Shown here: piece after piece, positions 1 to 10,258 of the stretch
How the letters are laid out: each line of letters opens with the position of its first letter
Position numbering within the stretch: the first letter of the stretch is position 1
Assembly (NCBI GenBank): GCA_015039465.1
Contig: MU130707.1
Span: 240,105 to 304,104, forward strand
DNA length: 64,000 bases
Origin: Phlegmacium glaucopus
Taxonomy: Eukaryota; Basidiomycota; Agaricomycetes; Agaricales; Cortinariaceae
Direction of reading: 5' to 3'
Notes under the pieces: generated by a model
Seen by the model: only the letters and a program-made list of their open reading frames with translations
Database searches by the model: none
Told to the model about the DNA's origin: nothing
Translations under genes and position numbers: made by a program

Positions 1-48
1 GTTCATCAGTTTCACAAGTTGAGTCTCTCATGAAATCTTCACACCACT

Positions 49-1360
49 ATGAACGGTTCTTTAGGTCTTGGACTTGGTGCGGGTTCATATAATCAAAGCA
101 AATCCAGTCTTCCCGGTCTGGAAGGTCCCGCAATGCCGATTCTGAATAAGTTTATGCGAACATACATTTCATCGATCAGCGGCTCAGATAGTCATTGTCT
201 ACTCGGCTACCGCATCACTTTTAACGAGACTGGTCAACCGCTACTGAATCTGGGACATCCATCGGAGCGCCAACATCATTAAAACTGCAAAACTGTCCAT
301 TTATCTCCCTCAGCGGTAATGCTACCTCGTCTGGCCTTTTTGGAGGTGATTTCGAAAACAATATGCTCCTTTTTATCGAGATGATATCAAACCATCCTAT
401 GCCTACCCAGAGCCTTAACCTTTCTGCCAATTGGGTAATCTCCAACACCGTGGATATTCAAGCAACACCAGACGGCACACTCTGTATTTCCAACCACGCG
501 TTCTTCGACAACTATTTTATCCCAAATCTCACTTTTGCACGCGCTAATACTGAAATTTATCGTATTCCAGCTTGGAATTTAATACCGTCCACAATTGACT
601 CTCAAACCTCCTATAATGTAGATTGGACGAGGGTTTCCAATCTTCAATTTAACCAGATTCTTACGGTGTCGGCGACTTTCCCATCTATACATACGCGAGC
701 TCCGAAAAGGACTCGCTATGGACGTCTATATCGAATCATACCATCGAAGCGGATGGCAACAGCCTCGGATGTAAGCACAATTGTAATTTATCTATTCGAT
801 GACCATTCTTGACTTTTTGCGAGTAGTGTTTATTACCTATTTGATCTCAGAGCCTACTAGGGGAAACGCTATTATTATGCAAGGCTCAGTCACAATTAAC
901 GAGAAGCGTAAAGGGGGATTTGCGGGCCTCGGGGCTCATGAGTAAGGTTGGATATTCTGGCTGCAGGGACGCTCTGACATCCGATATCACAAAGGGTCAG
1001 GTTTGACATCTAATTGGAAAGCCACGGCGACTCTTGGATGCCTTGCGGGTACCCTCACGGCAAACACGTCTGTTGAAAGAAACGATGGGGATCTACAAGG
1101 CAGCCATGCGTGGTTTGAAAATGATTCAGCCGTAAAGAGATCGGTGAAGGCTTCGATGGGTATGATGCTCAACACGGATACAATCCAGAATAAAGTGCAG
1201 CCAGCATTGGAGGATAATTGTCGGGGGTTTAATCTTTCCCGGTTCAGGTGATTTTATCTTCAGCAACCCGATCTTCAATAACGAAGGTGATTTGTTGGTC
1301 GAGCTGAAGTATCAACAATTCTTGCTGCCAAGTCCAATTGCCACCAGCACCAGTTCGTAG
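49..1360 (+). pseudogene. Unrecognised gene remnant, 5' incomplete
   Basis: Several coding-looking stretches on the plus strand do not join into one frame. One runs about 200-660 and is rich in Asn/Ser/Thr with likely N-glycosylation sites. A second covers about 660-790 in another frame. A third covers about 1003-1251, and a last one ends at a TAG at 1358-1360 with a hydrophobic motif (IFNNEGDLLVEL). The composition suggests a secreted or extracellular-face protein. The C-terminal motif resembles a poorly characterised agaric protein type that I recall only loosely. Frame changes could be unrecognised introns or decay. Function is not assigned; the 5' end probably lies outside the window. Confidence 0.3.
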
Positions 1361-1587
1361 TAATTGACTTTTATTGATCTTATTACAATGTCAATCAGTA
1401 TCATTTGTTGACTCCTTTCCGTTATATGCAAACTCTTTCTATTCACCTTGCTGTTTAAGCAAGGTCTCCCCAGGGCCTAAATTACACATTTGTTGTTTTA
1501 CAACCGTTACATCTAACATAAGCAAATACAATACTGCTCCCTCCATGCCTCATCTTTCGAATGTTGATACCCTATTTTTGTACTTGT

Positions 1588-1810
1588 TGTTGGAATATCG
1601 AGCACACCGTAAGACATTGTTGGGTGCCCGGCCCTTACATTCTTGTGGCCCACTAGTCCCTTTTTACCTCGTATCATTCCAGACCATTCCTAATTCCACT
1701 TTATTGTTTCGTATCTACATAAGTACATAGTTATAATAACGAATACCCTCGCGCGATTGCGAGGGTCCACTGCTATCCCGAGTGAGCTTGTAGAACAGCT
1801 CATTTTAACA
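1588..1810 (+). repeat. Left LTR of gag-only element
   Basis: 223 bp starting TGTTGG and ending TTTTAACA. It contains a hairpin (ACCCTCGCGCGATTGCGAGGGT-type inverted repeat at about 1745-1767). By eye it differs from the right LTR by two G/A transitions, both at CpG-type positions, and by a 7-bp indel near the end. Confidence 0.85.
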
Positions 1811-2005
1811 CAATCGCGCAGCATACCCTCTCAACTCCCTGTCGTGTCCCCCCCTTGTTTTTTTTCTTTGTTCCGAAATCAAGTGGCTTGCTATAAGGTT
1901 GCAGTACCTTTAAAAAGCTGTAGAAGGCGGTTGCAGTCCGATAACTGTAGAAGAACTTGAAGAACTCTTGCTCACCTTTCCCCTTGCCATCTGATTAATT
2001 CCATT

Positions 2006-2893
2006 ATGGCTGAATCAGCTAAATCAACCTCTGTCCGTATCCCGAACCTAAACGACTCGAATTATGCTGAATGGTCAGTCCGTATGGAGGCTATTCTTGT
2101 TCGTCAAGGTCTCTGGTCAATGGTGAAGATATATGTATCCAGAAGCACTGCAGATGGGAAGGAAAAGTCTGCATTGAAGATTGCAGAGGAGTATGATGAT
2201 TTAAAAAAGAAGAGAGATGAAGTGAGGATGGCTGAAGCACGCGCAGAGATGATTTTACGTGTCGAAGATGGTCAGCTTACTCACATGCGTTCCCGTGACC
2301 CGCTGGAGATCTGGGAGACTCTCGAGCGTGTGCACCGTGCATCTGGCTTTGCGACTTCCCTTGCACTGAGGCGGAAATTTCTGACTGCGAAGAAGGCGGA
2401 AACCCAGTCGATGCAGGCCTGGATTGGATTTATCCAAGGCCTGGCTTTTCGAATGGAACAAGCAAGCATCAGTATTAACGACCAAGACCGAATTTTAGCG
2501 CTCACTATGGGCCTTCCCCCATCCTATGACGCTGTTATTATCAATTTTGATGCGACCTCACCCGATCTCTTGACCCTGAACCATGTTATCATTCGTTTGC
2601 TTAATGAGGAAACACGTCAAATCACAACTCGGATTGCCGAATCCCCAACGGACCTAGCAAAGATCGAGCTTGATGAAGCAATGGCCGTAGTTGGGGGCAG
2701 TGGGAAGAACAGAAGTGGTGGCAAGGGTACCCGGGTGAACCCAGATGTGACTTGTTACTTCTGCGAACAGAAGGGGCATTATCGATCGGAATGCCCAGAC
2801 AGACTTGCTTGGGAAAAGTCAAAGGAGCGAAAGGGTGGACAAGCGATGGCGGCGTGGGATTCGTCAGATTCGGATGGTGAACTTTTCTTTTGA
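2006..2893 (+). CDS. Copia-type Gag (UBN2-like) with zinc knuckle
   Basis: Intact 295-residue ORF. The N-terminus (NLNDSNYAEWSVRMEA) is the start typical of Copia/UBN2 gag polyproteins that bind and package the element RNA. A CCHC zinc knuckle (CYFCEQKGHYRSEC) sits near residues 249-262, followed by an acidic tail. The ORF stops before any protease motif, and only about 100 bp remain before the right LTR, so pol is absent rather than decayed. The start ATG follows about 195 bp of leader after the left LTR. An intact ORF in an element without pol suggests that Gag itself is under selection or that the element is young. Confidence 0.85.
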   Translation: MAESAKSTSVRIPNLNDSNYAEWSVRMEAILVRQGLWSMVKIYVSRSTADGKEKSALKIAEEYDDLKKKRDEVRMAEARAEMILRVEDGQLTHMRSRDPLEIWETLERVHRASGFATSLALRRKFLTAKKAETQSMQAWIGFIQGLAFRMEQASISINDQDRILALTMGLPPSYDAVIINFDATSPDLLTLNHVIIRLLNEETRQITTRIAESPTDLAKIELDEAMAVVGGSGKNRSGGKGTRVNPDVTCYFCEQKGHYRSECPDRLAWEKSKERKGGQAMAAWDSSDSDGELFF

Positions 2894-3001
2894 TAAAACT
2901 AAATTGATGAGTTTGCGGGGGTGAAATTGCATGATTCCGGGGGTGCGTTTTTTTGTTTTTGTTTTTGTCATTATTATTCTTGCGTTGAGCTCGCGGGGGT
3001 G

Positions 3002-3231
3002 TGTTGGAATATCGAGCACACCATAAGACATTGTTGGGTGCCCAGCCCTTACATTCTTGTGGCCCACTAGTCCCTTTTTACCTCGTATCATTCCAGACCA
3101 TTCCTAATTCCACTTTATTGTTTCGTATCTACATAAGTACATAGTTATAATAACGAATACCCTCGCGCGATTGCGAGGGTCCACTGCTATCCCGAGTGAG
3201 CTTGTAGAACAGCTCATTTTAAGTTTTAACA
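3002..3231 (+). repeat. Right LTR of gag-only element
   Basis: Copy of the LTR at 1588-1810, 230 bp, with a duplicated GTTTTAA near its 3' end. It is followed directly by the second TSD copy CTTGT. Confidence 0.85.
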
Positions 3232-3236
3232 CTTGT

Positions 3237-4399
3237 TTGTATCGAGGGCACGTTACCTCCTTGTGGAATTTTGTAGAATTTAATAGAACTCGATGCTTGC
3301 GTGTCCTTCCTCCTCACTGTATTCATTGTTCAATTGTTGTGCTGCGGTTCCTACCCCCCAAAATAAAAAATAAAAAACAAAGAAAAGAAACAAAAGCCTA
3401 CCAACCCTTTCAAAATAAAAGTATGATACATTTGTGCTAGCAGGTCCTCACAACCACACCTTACCCCCTTTCGGTTCAAACGGTCATCTATTTGCATCAT
3501 TCCATATGAACTGTCGCTGCCTTCTTCCTCAACTTCCCATACTTCGAACCAGGGTGAATTCAACCCGTTTTCAACCTCCAAAGCAGAAGGCAAGAAATGA
3601 CGACGAGGAGGCGACAGCAACCAAAGGTGAAGCCACCAATGCTGTCAACTCATTAAAGAAAAAGAAAAAGGCAACAAAAATAATTTTTGTGAGTCAAATG
3701 GCACTCAGCACATATACAAAACAACTAAAGAATCATTGTCCCCAGAACCAAAAATTGTGCAGAGTATCATACAACTCCGAATGGAAAAAGAAAGGATCCA
3801 GGGCTGCTCTAAATGAGATTATATATTCAAAATTGTTTTTCGGGCAACGGAGTCGACTGCTAGTTCAAAAATATCTTTCTTAACTGTTAAATCTATTGCG
3901 AAAAAAAAAAAACACCGATTACTCAGCAAGGTATTTTGTCGACGAAGTCGACCACTAGTTTTTATTGGCAGTCATATTCCCATTGACGGTAAATTTGCGT
4001 GATCTGATTGATGTGAATCATAAAGAGGACCATACCAGCCAAGTTTTACGTGTATCCGGCTACAACCAGAATTTCTCACGCATCTGTACTCCTTATGACG
4101 ACGCTTTCGCCGACAGGGCCTTCACCGGAAGCTTGACCAACGATTTCTCCTTCGTCTTTCTCTTCAATGACTTGTCTCTAGTCATTATTTCAACTCCTTT
4201 TTTTAAAAAAGGAAAAACATTCCCAACAACCGATGTTTTACCCCGCATTATTATGTATTATTAAAACTTCGATGGTCACCTGAGTGATTAAAGAAGGTAT
4301 CTTTACATATAGGCATGCAGGGCTTTTATTCGGACCATAGATAAGACGTGTGGAGACTGACGGTATTCATTCCCCTCTCTCCCACCAGAAGTACTCAGC
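3237..4399. other. Intergenic; no supportable gene
   Basis: Contains A-rich runs (about 3360-3430, 3655-3680, 3899-3912) and the imperfectly repeated phrase GTCGACNNCTAGTT at about 3850 and 3945. Open frames at 3434-3883 and 3965-4264 have low-complexity Lys/Ser-rich translations and no recognisable motif. The last 200 bp would hold the promoter of the SDR gene. Confidence 0.5.
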
Positions 4400-5677
4400 A
4401 TGTCTTTGATGTGTGTTGTCCGTACTTCATACACGAAATCATTCGCCAGATTCAATACCTTAATAAGTAGTTCGCATTCATTCCTACGTTCAGGAGCTAC
4501 AGGAAAATCCTTCAGGGAACAACGTTCGTTCAGTGGTACCCCAGCAAATTCTGGGAGTCGGAAGAAGGTTCCACCAGCCCAATCAGTTTCCCCACTCGCA
4601 CCAATAGGCGTCAATGCCGCCCTTCAGGCAGCCACAGACCCCTCAATCACACCTAAACCCAAGATATTCGAGGAATTTGCCCTGAGCGATCGTGTAGGGG
4701 TGGTCTCTGGAGGAAATAGAGGTCTTGGTCTCGAGATGGCACTAGCGCTCTGCGAAGCAGGAGCACGTGCAATATACTGCTTTGATCTACCTACCAAACC
4801 ATCCGATGAGTGGACGAAGACGCAAGAATATGTGAAACGGATGCAGAATGGATCGAGGTTGGAATATGTTGGTGTTGACGTTCGTGATCAACAATTAGTA
4901 TGGCGTAAGGCGCAAGAGATTGGGGATCGAGAAAAGAGGATGGACGTTTGTGTAGCCGCGGCCGGAATATTGAAATCTCACACCGATTGCTTGACGTACC
5001 CAGCGGAACAATTTAAGGAGGTGGGTCGATTTGTCTTGTTTTCCCTTGGAACTGGATTGACGGTACTGGCGCGAAGGTCATGGACGTTAACACAAATGGT
5101 GTCTTGTATACGGCACAAGCAGCTGGACAACAGATGCTCCGGTTCGGCAATAGAGGTAGCATCATCCTCATTGCTTCCATGTCGGGAAGCATAACGAACA
5201 AAGTGGATATTTCCCTTTACTAGTCAGAGTGGGCACTGAAATAACGACAAATGTAGGACCATGCCTGGGTATCATACAATTCCAGCAAGTCAGCTGTCCT
5301 CCAAATGGCGCGTAGCATGGCTTGTGAACTCGGCACCAAGAATATTCGTGTCAACTCACTCTCACCGGGACACATATACACTTCGTTCGTCCCATTTAAT
5401 CAATTTTGTAGTGTTCCCACAAATGACGAGTTTCGTGATAGGATGACAGCGGCTTATATCGATACCCAGCCACACCTCCTTGAAAAGTGGTCAAGCTTAA
5501 ATCCTATGGGACGAATTGGCCGACCTGACGAGCTTCGAGGTGTTGTTACGTGGTTGGCAAGTGACGCGTCAAGCTTCTGCACGGGCAGCGAGTACGTTCC
5601 AAATCATCATTTTGAAGTTGTTTATTGGTAACCTTCTCCTTAGCATCCTCGTGAGCGGCGGACATCATTCGTGGTAG
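4400..5677 (+). CDS. Short-chain dehydrogenase/reductase (SDR), probably mitochondrial
   Basis: Five exons, 4400-5020, 5077-5202, 5257-5384, 5442-5591 and 5644-5677, with GT-AG introns of 52-57 bp; the spliced product is 352 residues. The N-terminal ~90 residues are rich in Ser/Arg with few acids, as in a mitochondrial presequence. The Rossmann glycine motif GGNRGLG comes next, then a DVRD cofactor region, the VAAAGIL strand (NNAG equivalent), and the catalytic YNSSK (YxxxK) at the start of exon 3. The PMGRIGRPDEL loop and the terminal SGGHHSW are typical of sorbose-reductase/arabinitol-dehydrogenase-like fungal SDRs. It reduces or oxidises a sugar alcohol or similar substrate with NAD(P)H; the exact substrate is not inferable. 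All splice phases agree and no defect is seen. Exon 4 is preceded by a 57-bp intron that happens to be open in frame. Confidence 0.85.
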
Positions 5678-5740
5678 AAAGGGATAAGAAAGGATATCTT
5701 CAGCAGCCGAGTAAAGCCGGTGTGTATTCCCATGAATGAA

Positions 5741-7680
5741 GGCGTTTAGGCTTGCCAAACATGTGCGTATGATCATCAGGGGTCTTTACGATGGTTGGTG
5801 GGAATAGACTTGAAGAACGCTGATAAAGAGTGGTAGACCAGCAACTGTAAGGTTGGGTTGATATGATTAGGACTTTACGAACAATGGCACAAAATGTATA
5901 GTTGACCATTAAGAGGCCTCACGGAATTCCCGCAGAGCTTGGTCTGTTCTAGAATTACGCTCCTTAGATGCCGTCCGGTTTTCTGTTGTTCGGGCAATAC
6001 GCTAAGAGATTGAAGGATACAGCATTAGATATTGTGTAAAGGAATCCACTTTCCAATTCGTACCTCAATTCGCAAACAATGGTTGAGTTGATCTTTTTGC
6101 ACGTTGCATCCCCCAAAGAACTTCTTCCATCCACTCGCATGACATTCCTCTAAGGCCTCGATAAACTCTCTGCATACTGTTTTAAATTTGTGTGACGGTC
6201 ATTAAAACCTAGAAATGAACGATTAACCTAGCTTTTTGTCAGACAGCTGTGGGTGCATTTGAAGTGAACTAGGTGTAAGACGTTGTCAGTGACAGTGACA
6301 CGGTAACGGACCGGCGAAAGAATTATAGGTCACGCGTGTATAACTCCCACGACATTCTCATCCTCTTCCCTCTCTGACCAACGTAAGATTTATGTGTCTC
6401 GAATTGCCTAAACTGTTTGAATGACGTGTGGAAGGCTGATCCTTGATGATCAAGAGAAAGAATAATCAAGATAACACCGCTGAAACCATGATGGTGAGTA
6501 CCCCGTGTATTGGCTTCGATGATCAGTGAGCTTAGTTGTGAACTATATTGTGAATATACTTCAGGCTAAAATAAGTTCAAACTTGAACAACAATTTCGAT
6601 AAAGGCATCCATGGAATGTTTGTCGTCAGATCTTTCACCATCACAATTACTATTGATATTTCAAAATAGTACGTCTACATCGGACATGATCATCACTTGA
6701 TAATCACCATCATTTGACAGATTTCAATGAGAGACTCTGAAACTAGGCTATTTACCCTCGGAAAGCTCGATCACGCAAAATAAGACAGTCGCGTAACCAT
6801 TTTCTGCTTCAAACTAGTTAGTATTCTGATTTTGATTGTGACAGCGACACTTTGCTAAGATCATCACGAACTTCAAGTTTCACCCCAGCCACTGTATGTC
6901 ATATGGATGCTAGACTCTCATAAAGCAACGATCAGACATGCAATAGGTCATTAAAACCGATACGAAATCATGAACCTGTAGAAAAAATATTTTACTGTAG
7001 AGAAAGCCTTCGAGACACTCGAAGCCTTTTCTCTTCAGCAAGATGTTTTTTCTAGAACTTTCACGGCCCTTGGTAAAATTTCCACCACGTTCTCACCATC
7101 AAAATCACTATTGATAATTGAAGGACAATAATTCAAGTTAGATCGTAAATTGACCGATATCATAGTCGCTATCATGATCACCATTCTGTTGACAGATTCA
7201 AGAAGGTAGTGACCAGATAAAAATTACATAGCTTTCGTAAGTCCCCAGAGTACCCAACCTTGATGGCGGTAGTATTTTAGATTCGAGGGATATGCTGATG
7301 CCAGCCTACCTACCTTGGAACAACTGACTACCGGCAGATTACAGTTGCGTACCATTTTTTGTTTCAAACTATTTACTAAAGTACACGTAGCGATGCGGCA
7401 CACAAACAGACACGAAACATGAAGCTAAATCCTGACGACTTTGACTTCATTAAACTATGTCTTGAGGGCTGTCCCTACGGTAAGATATTTTTCTACAACT
7501 TTCACGGCACCCGCTAAAGGAGTATAATATGACCTGTCCCAGGACTCTATTCTGGTATATTCGCCATGTATTTACAAGACCAAACTGGGCATCCAAAAAA
7601 GGCATTGTTGACCAGGACCCCTCACTGGTGATGCAAGGTGCTTGGAGTGTCGCCAAAATATTATTATATTTTCCAGTGTG
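5741..7680 (+). repeat. Duplicated block, copy 1 (upstream region of membrane-protein family)
   Basis: Sequence from 5741 to about 6230 matches 8049 to about 8570. Sequence 6480-6622 matches 9101-9218. Later parts (about 6600-6800 and 7060-7420) resemble the DNA upstream of the family genes at 18450-18765, 38200-38465 and 44810-45080. The block is therefore an old copy of the promoter region of the family, with internal duplication, ending in a truncated gene. Confidence 0.7.
7419..7625 (+). pseudogene. 5' fragment of agaric multi-pass membrane protein gene
   Basis: Exon 1 (MKLNPDDFDF...CLEG), the first intron with its GTAAGATATTTTT donor, and the start of exon 2 (LYSGIFAMYLQD) match the intact family members at 18766 and 39342. 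The homology stops about 40 codons in; downstream sequence switches to a piece of the histidine-kinase pseudogene. Truncated, so non-functional. Confidence 0.75.
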
Positions 7681-7689
7681 GTGGAAGTA

Positions 7690-8045
7690 GTGAGAGGTGA
7701 GAGGAATTTTCCATTGAACTCAAGGTAGTGCCAGGCCTCTCTGTAGAATGCAGTTGTGAGATGCGACGGTTATTGTTCCGAGGATGGTATCTGCTCCTTA
7801 CGTTGGCGAAGGTGTTAATCTGCTCCTGGGTATATGACTTGAGGTAGCAATGATTGGGGGGAGGTGTCGTCTAGGAAGTGTGACGAGGTGTTGGCCCAAT
7901 ACGAGTGGCATGCGAGGGTATTTGGGCCTGTAGGCACATATGGGAGAAGCTCGTTGACGGCGTGGCAGAACTTGGAATTGGAAGGGACAACAGTTACATG
8001 GTGAGCATATCCTCATGAGGTCCAGCAGTGTGTCACCGCATCAGT
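7690..8045 (-). pseudogene. Fragment of NIK1-type histidine-kinase 5' region
   Basis: Closely matches 58970-59310, the 5' part of the larger histidine-kinase pseudogene. On the minus strand both read through phrases such as IATSSHIPRSRLTPSPT. Only the N-terminal low-complexity region is present here and no HAMP repeat. It separates the two copies of the duplicated block, so it moved as part of a segmental duplication. Confidence 0.6.
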
Positions 8046-8048
8046 CAG

Positions 8049-9220
8049 TGCCGTTTAAGCCGCCAAACATGTGCGTGTGATCATTAGGAGTCTTTGTTGG
8101 TGCACGTGGGAATAGACTTTAAGAACGCTGATGAAGAGTCGTAGATGTGCGACTGTAAGGTTGGGTTGACATGATTAGGACTTTACCAACAATAACACAA
8201 AATGTATAGTTGACCATTGAGAGGCCGCACGGAACTCCCGCAGAGCTTGGTATGTTCTTAAATTACACTCTTTAGATGCCGTCCGGTTTTCTGTTGTTCG
8301 GGCAATACACTGAGAAATTTAAGGGTACAGCATTAGATATTGTGCACAGGAATCCACTCTAAAAGCCGTACCTCAATTCGTAAGCAATGATTGAGTTGAT
8401 CTTTTTGCACGTTGCATCCTCCAAAGAACTTTTCCATCCACTCGCATGACATTCTTCTAAAGCCTCAATAAACTCCCGCATACTGTATTTGACCTAGTTC
8501 TCTCGTAGACAGCTTCGATATATGTGATGTGACATGAGTCATGAAAACCTAGAAAGGACCGATGATCGGTAACGGCTGACACAACGGAGATTGAAAAGTT
8601 TGATGCGCGTACGCACAAATTCGAGCAACCCAGTGTAACAGCGTGACACGAGCAAATGGTCTGAGGCGAGCAAACGGGCCAAGGTCGAGCGTGACCACGA
8701 ACCAACAGGCGCAGGATCAAGAAATTTTGGCTATCATGTTTCGAAAAGGGAGATTCTTTGAAGGTTTCAGAAGATTCCGCGTTGTTCTCATGGACAATTC
8801 CATTTTTCCCCGTTCACTTCGGCGATCGATGCTCGGACTTTGCTCGGACTTTGAGCTTGTCGAAAGCCTCACTCTCGAAGATAAAAGGATAATTTATTTG
8901 ACCTACAGGATTAATTAGATACACTACATAATACACTTCTCCTGTCTCTAAATATTGCCCAAGGGCTGTGAAAATAGCTTGCGTGACACTTGGTTTTGAC
9001 ACGAGCAGCAATTTGTGACGTGACATTTTGGCGCCGGAACCTACTGTAGCAAACGGCATGTGTGACGTAACAATTTGCTCGATTTACAGCCGCCAGCGCT
9101 GAAACCATGAGTACCCAACGTAATGGCTTCGATTTATCAGTGAGTTTAGTTGTGAAGAATGTTACGAACACACTTCAGGCTAAAATAGATCCATGGGAAA
9201 TGATGGAATATTTGTCGTGA
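8049..9220 (+). repeat. Duplicated block, copy 2 (left part, upstream of gene at 18766)
   Basis: Matches 5741-6622 in order. The homology resumes at about 18450 after the nested transposons, so 8049-9220 and 18450-18765 together are the original upstream region of the membrane-protein gene at 18766. Confidence 0.7.
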
Positions 9221-9418
9221 CTCGTCAGGCAGGAGCATCGACACCGAACACACCGTCACAAAGTGAGTGTGATCAAGGGGTGTTGCTGATCTCCCATCAA
9301 ATTGGATGCCGTAGCTGGCCATCGACTTGTTTTTGATACTCCGGCGAGTCTGCCGGTTAGGTGCCGATGGAGTTTGGGTTGGGCTAGTAATTGGTTAGGT
9401 CCTGGTTAGCGTTAGGGG

Positions 9419-9682
9419 TGTTGGAATATGTTATCCGCGGGGCAAACGGTCACAAGCAGTATCATGTGCGGTTAGGCACCATCAAGCGCTCGATCAGCGC
9501 TCTCGGTGTTGCCATGCCCGAGTTCAAGTAAGTATTGATTAAATCCCCTCATTCGTTTTGCTACGCTTCTTGGACCTTCGTAGTTAATTAAAAGCTACAT
9601 TCGTACTCGCTGTAGTGTATATATATCTAGTATAGTATTGTAAAGATGATATGAGATTCTTGTTCATTCCCTAGTTTCTACA
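9419..9682 (+). repeat. Left LTR of Copia relic
   Basis: 264 bp, apparently identical to 18029-18292, implying a recent insertion. The sequence just inside (GGTTATGGGCCC, 9683-9694) is the likely primer-binding site. Confidence 0.9.
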
Positions 9683-10258
9683 GGTTATGGGCCCCGGCCA
9701 TTGCACTTAGAAAAAAGAAAAAAAGTCGTCGCTGAACTCGCTGTCCTTACTGCTTCATTAAAGCTATTGCCATTCATTAATAGATGTCTACGATGCCCGA
9801 TCTACTGCTCGGACTATACCATTTTTTTTTTTTTTGTGTCAATTTAGGTCTTCGGAGCCTGGCTCCATGTAGACATTACAAGCTTTATTTACGGATGAAA
9901 CTGCCGGGCCCCTAATGCCCATCCCTCCCCCACGGCCCCATGCTGCGCTGCTGAGGTACGTCTGAAACGATCCCCTCCCCAGTCAGCCCGACACGAAAAC
10001 GCCGTTTGCATGAGCACCGCTCGTCGTGGTGAGGTAGCGGTCCGAATCCCATTCAGTGTTGTTCCTTTCATGTTTGGCAGAAATGCCCTCTAACTTTTAA
10101 GTACCCGACTGCTGGGCAGTAGGTACGACGGATGGAACCAGGGAAAGGGTGCGCCCGACGTGTTGCGGGCAGAGGTTTTTTTTTTTTTTGTTTTTATTTT
10201 TATGGGTTTTTTGTCGTCTTCGAGTGGTTACCATTGTATGTCCTAAATGTGAACCGTA

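Larger units (their letters stand above)
1588..3231 (+). mobile_element. Gag-only LTR retrotransposon (TR-GAG-like)
   Basis: Two direct LTRs beginning TGTTGGAATA and ending in CA flank an interior that contains a single Gag ORF and no protease, integrase, RT or RNase H. A perfect 5-bp target-site duplication, CTTGT, lies at 1583-1587 and 3232-3236. A G-rich tract just before the right LTR (about 2990-3001) fits a polypurine tract. Total length is 1644 bp. Non-autonomous elements with LTRs plus gag only are described as TR-GAG elements; the Gag type points to a Copia-like autonomous partner, which is not seen here. Confidence 0.85.

Noticed and set aside
1374..1730. 118-codon ORF running into the left LTR
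   Set aside because: It crosses the LTR border and has no family features; coincidental.
3434..3883. 149-codon ORF after the gag-only element
   Set aside because: Lys-rich low-complexity translation over A-rich DNA, with no motif and no splice support.
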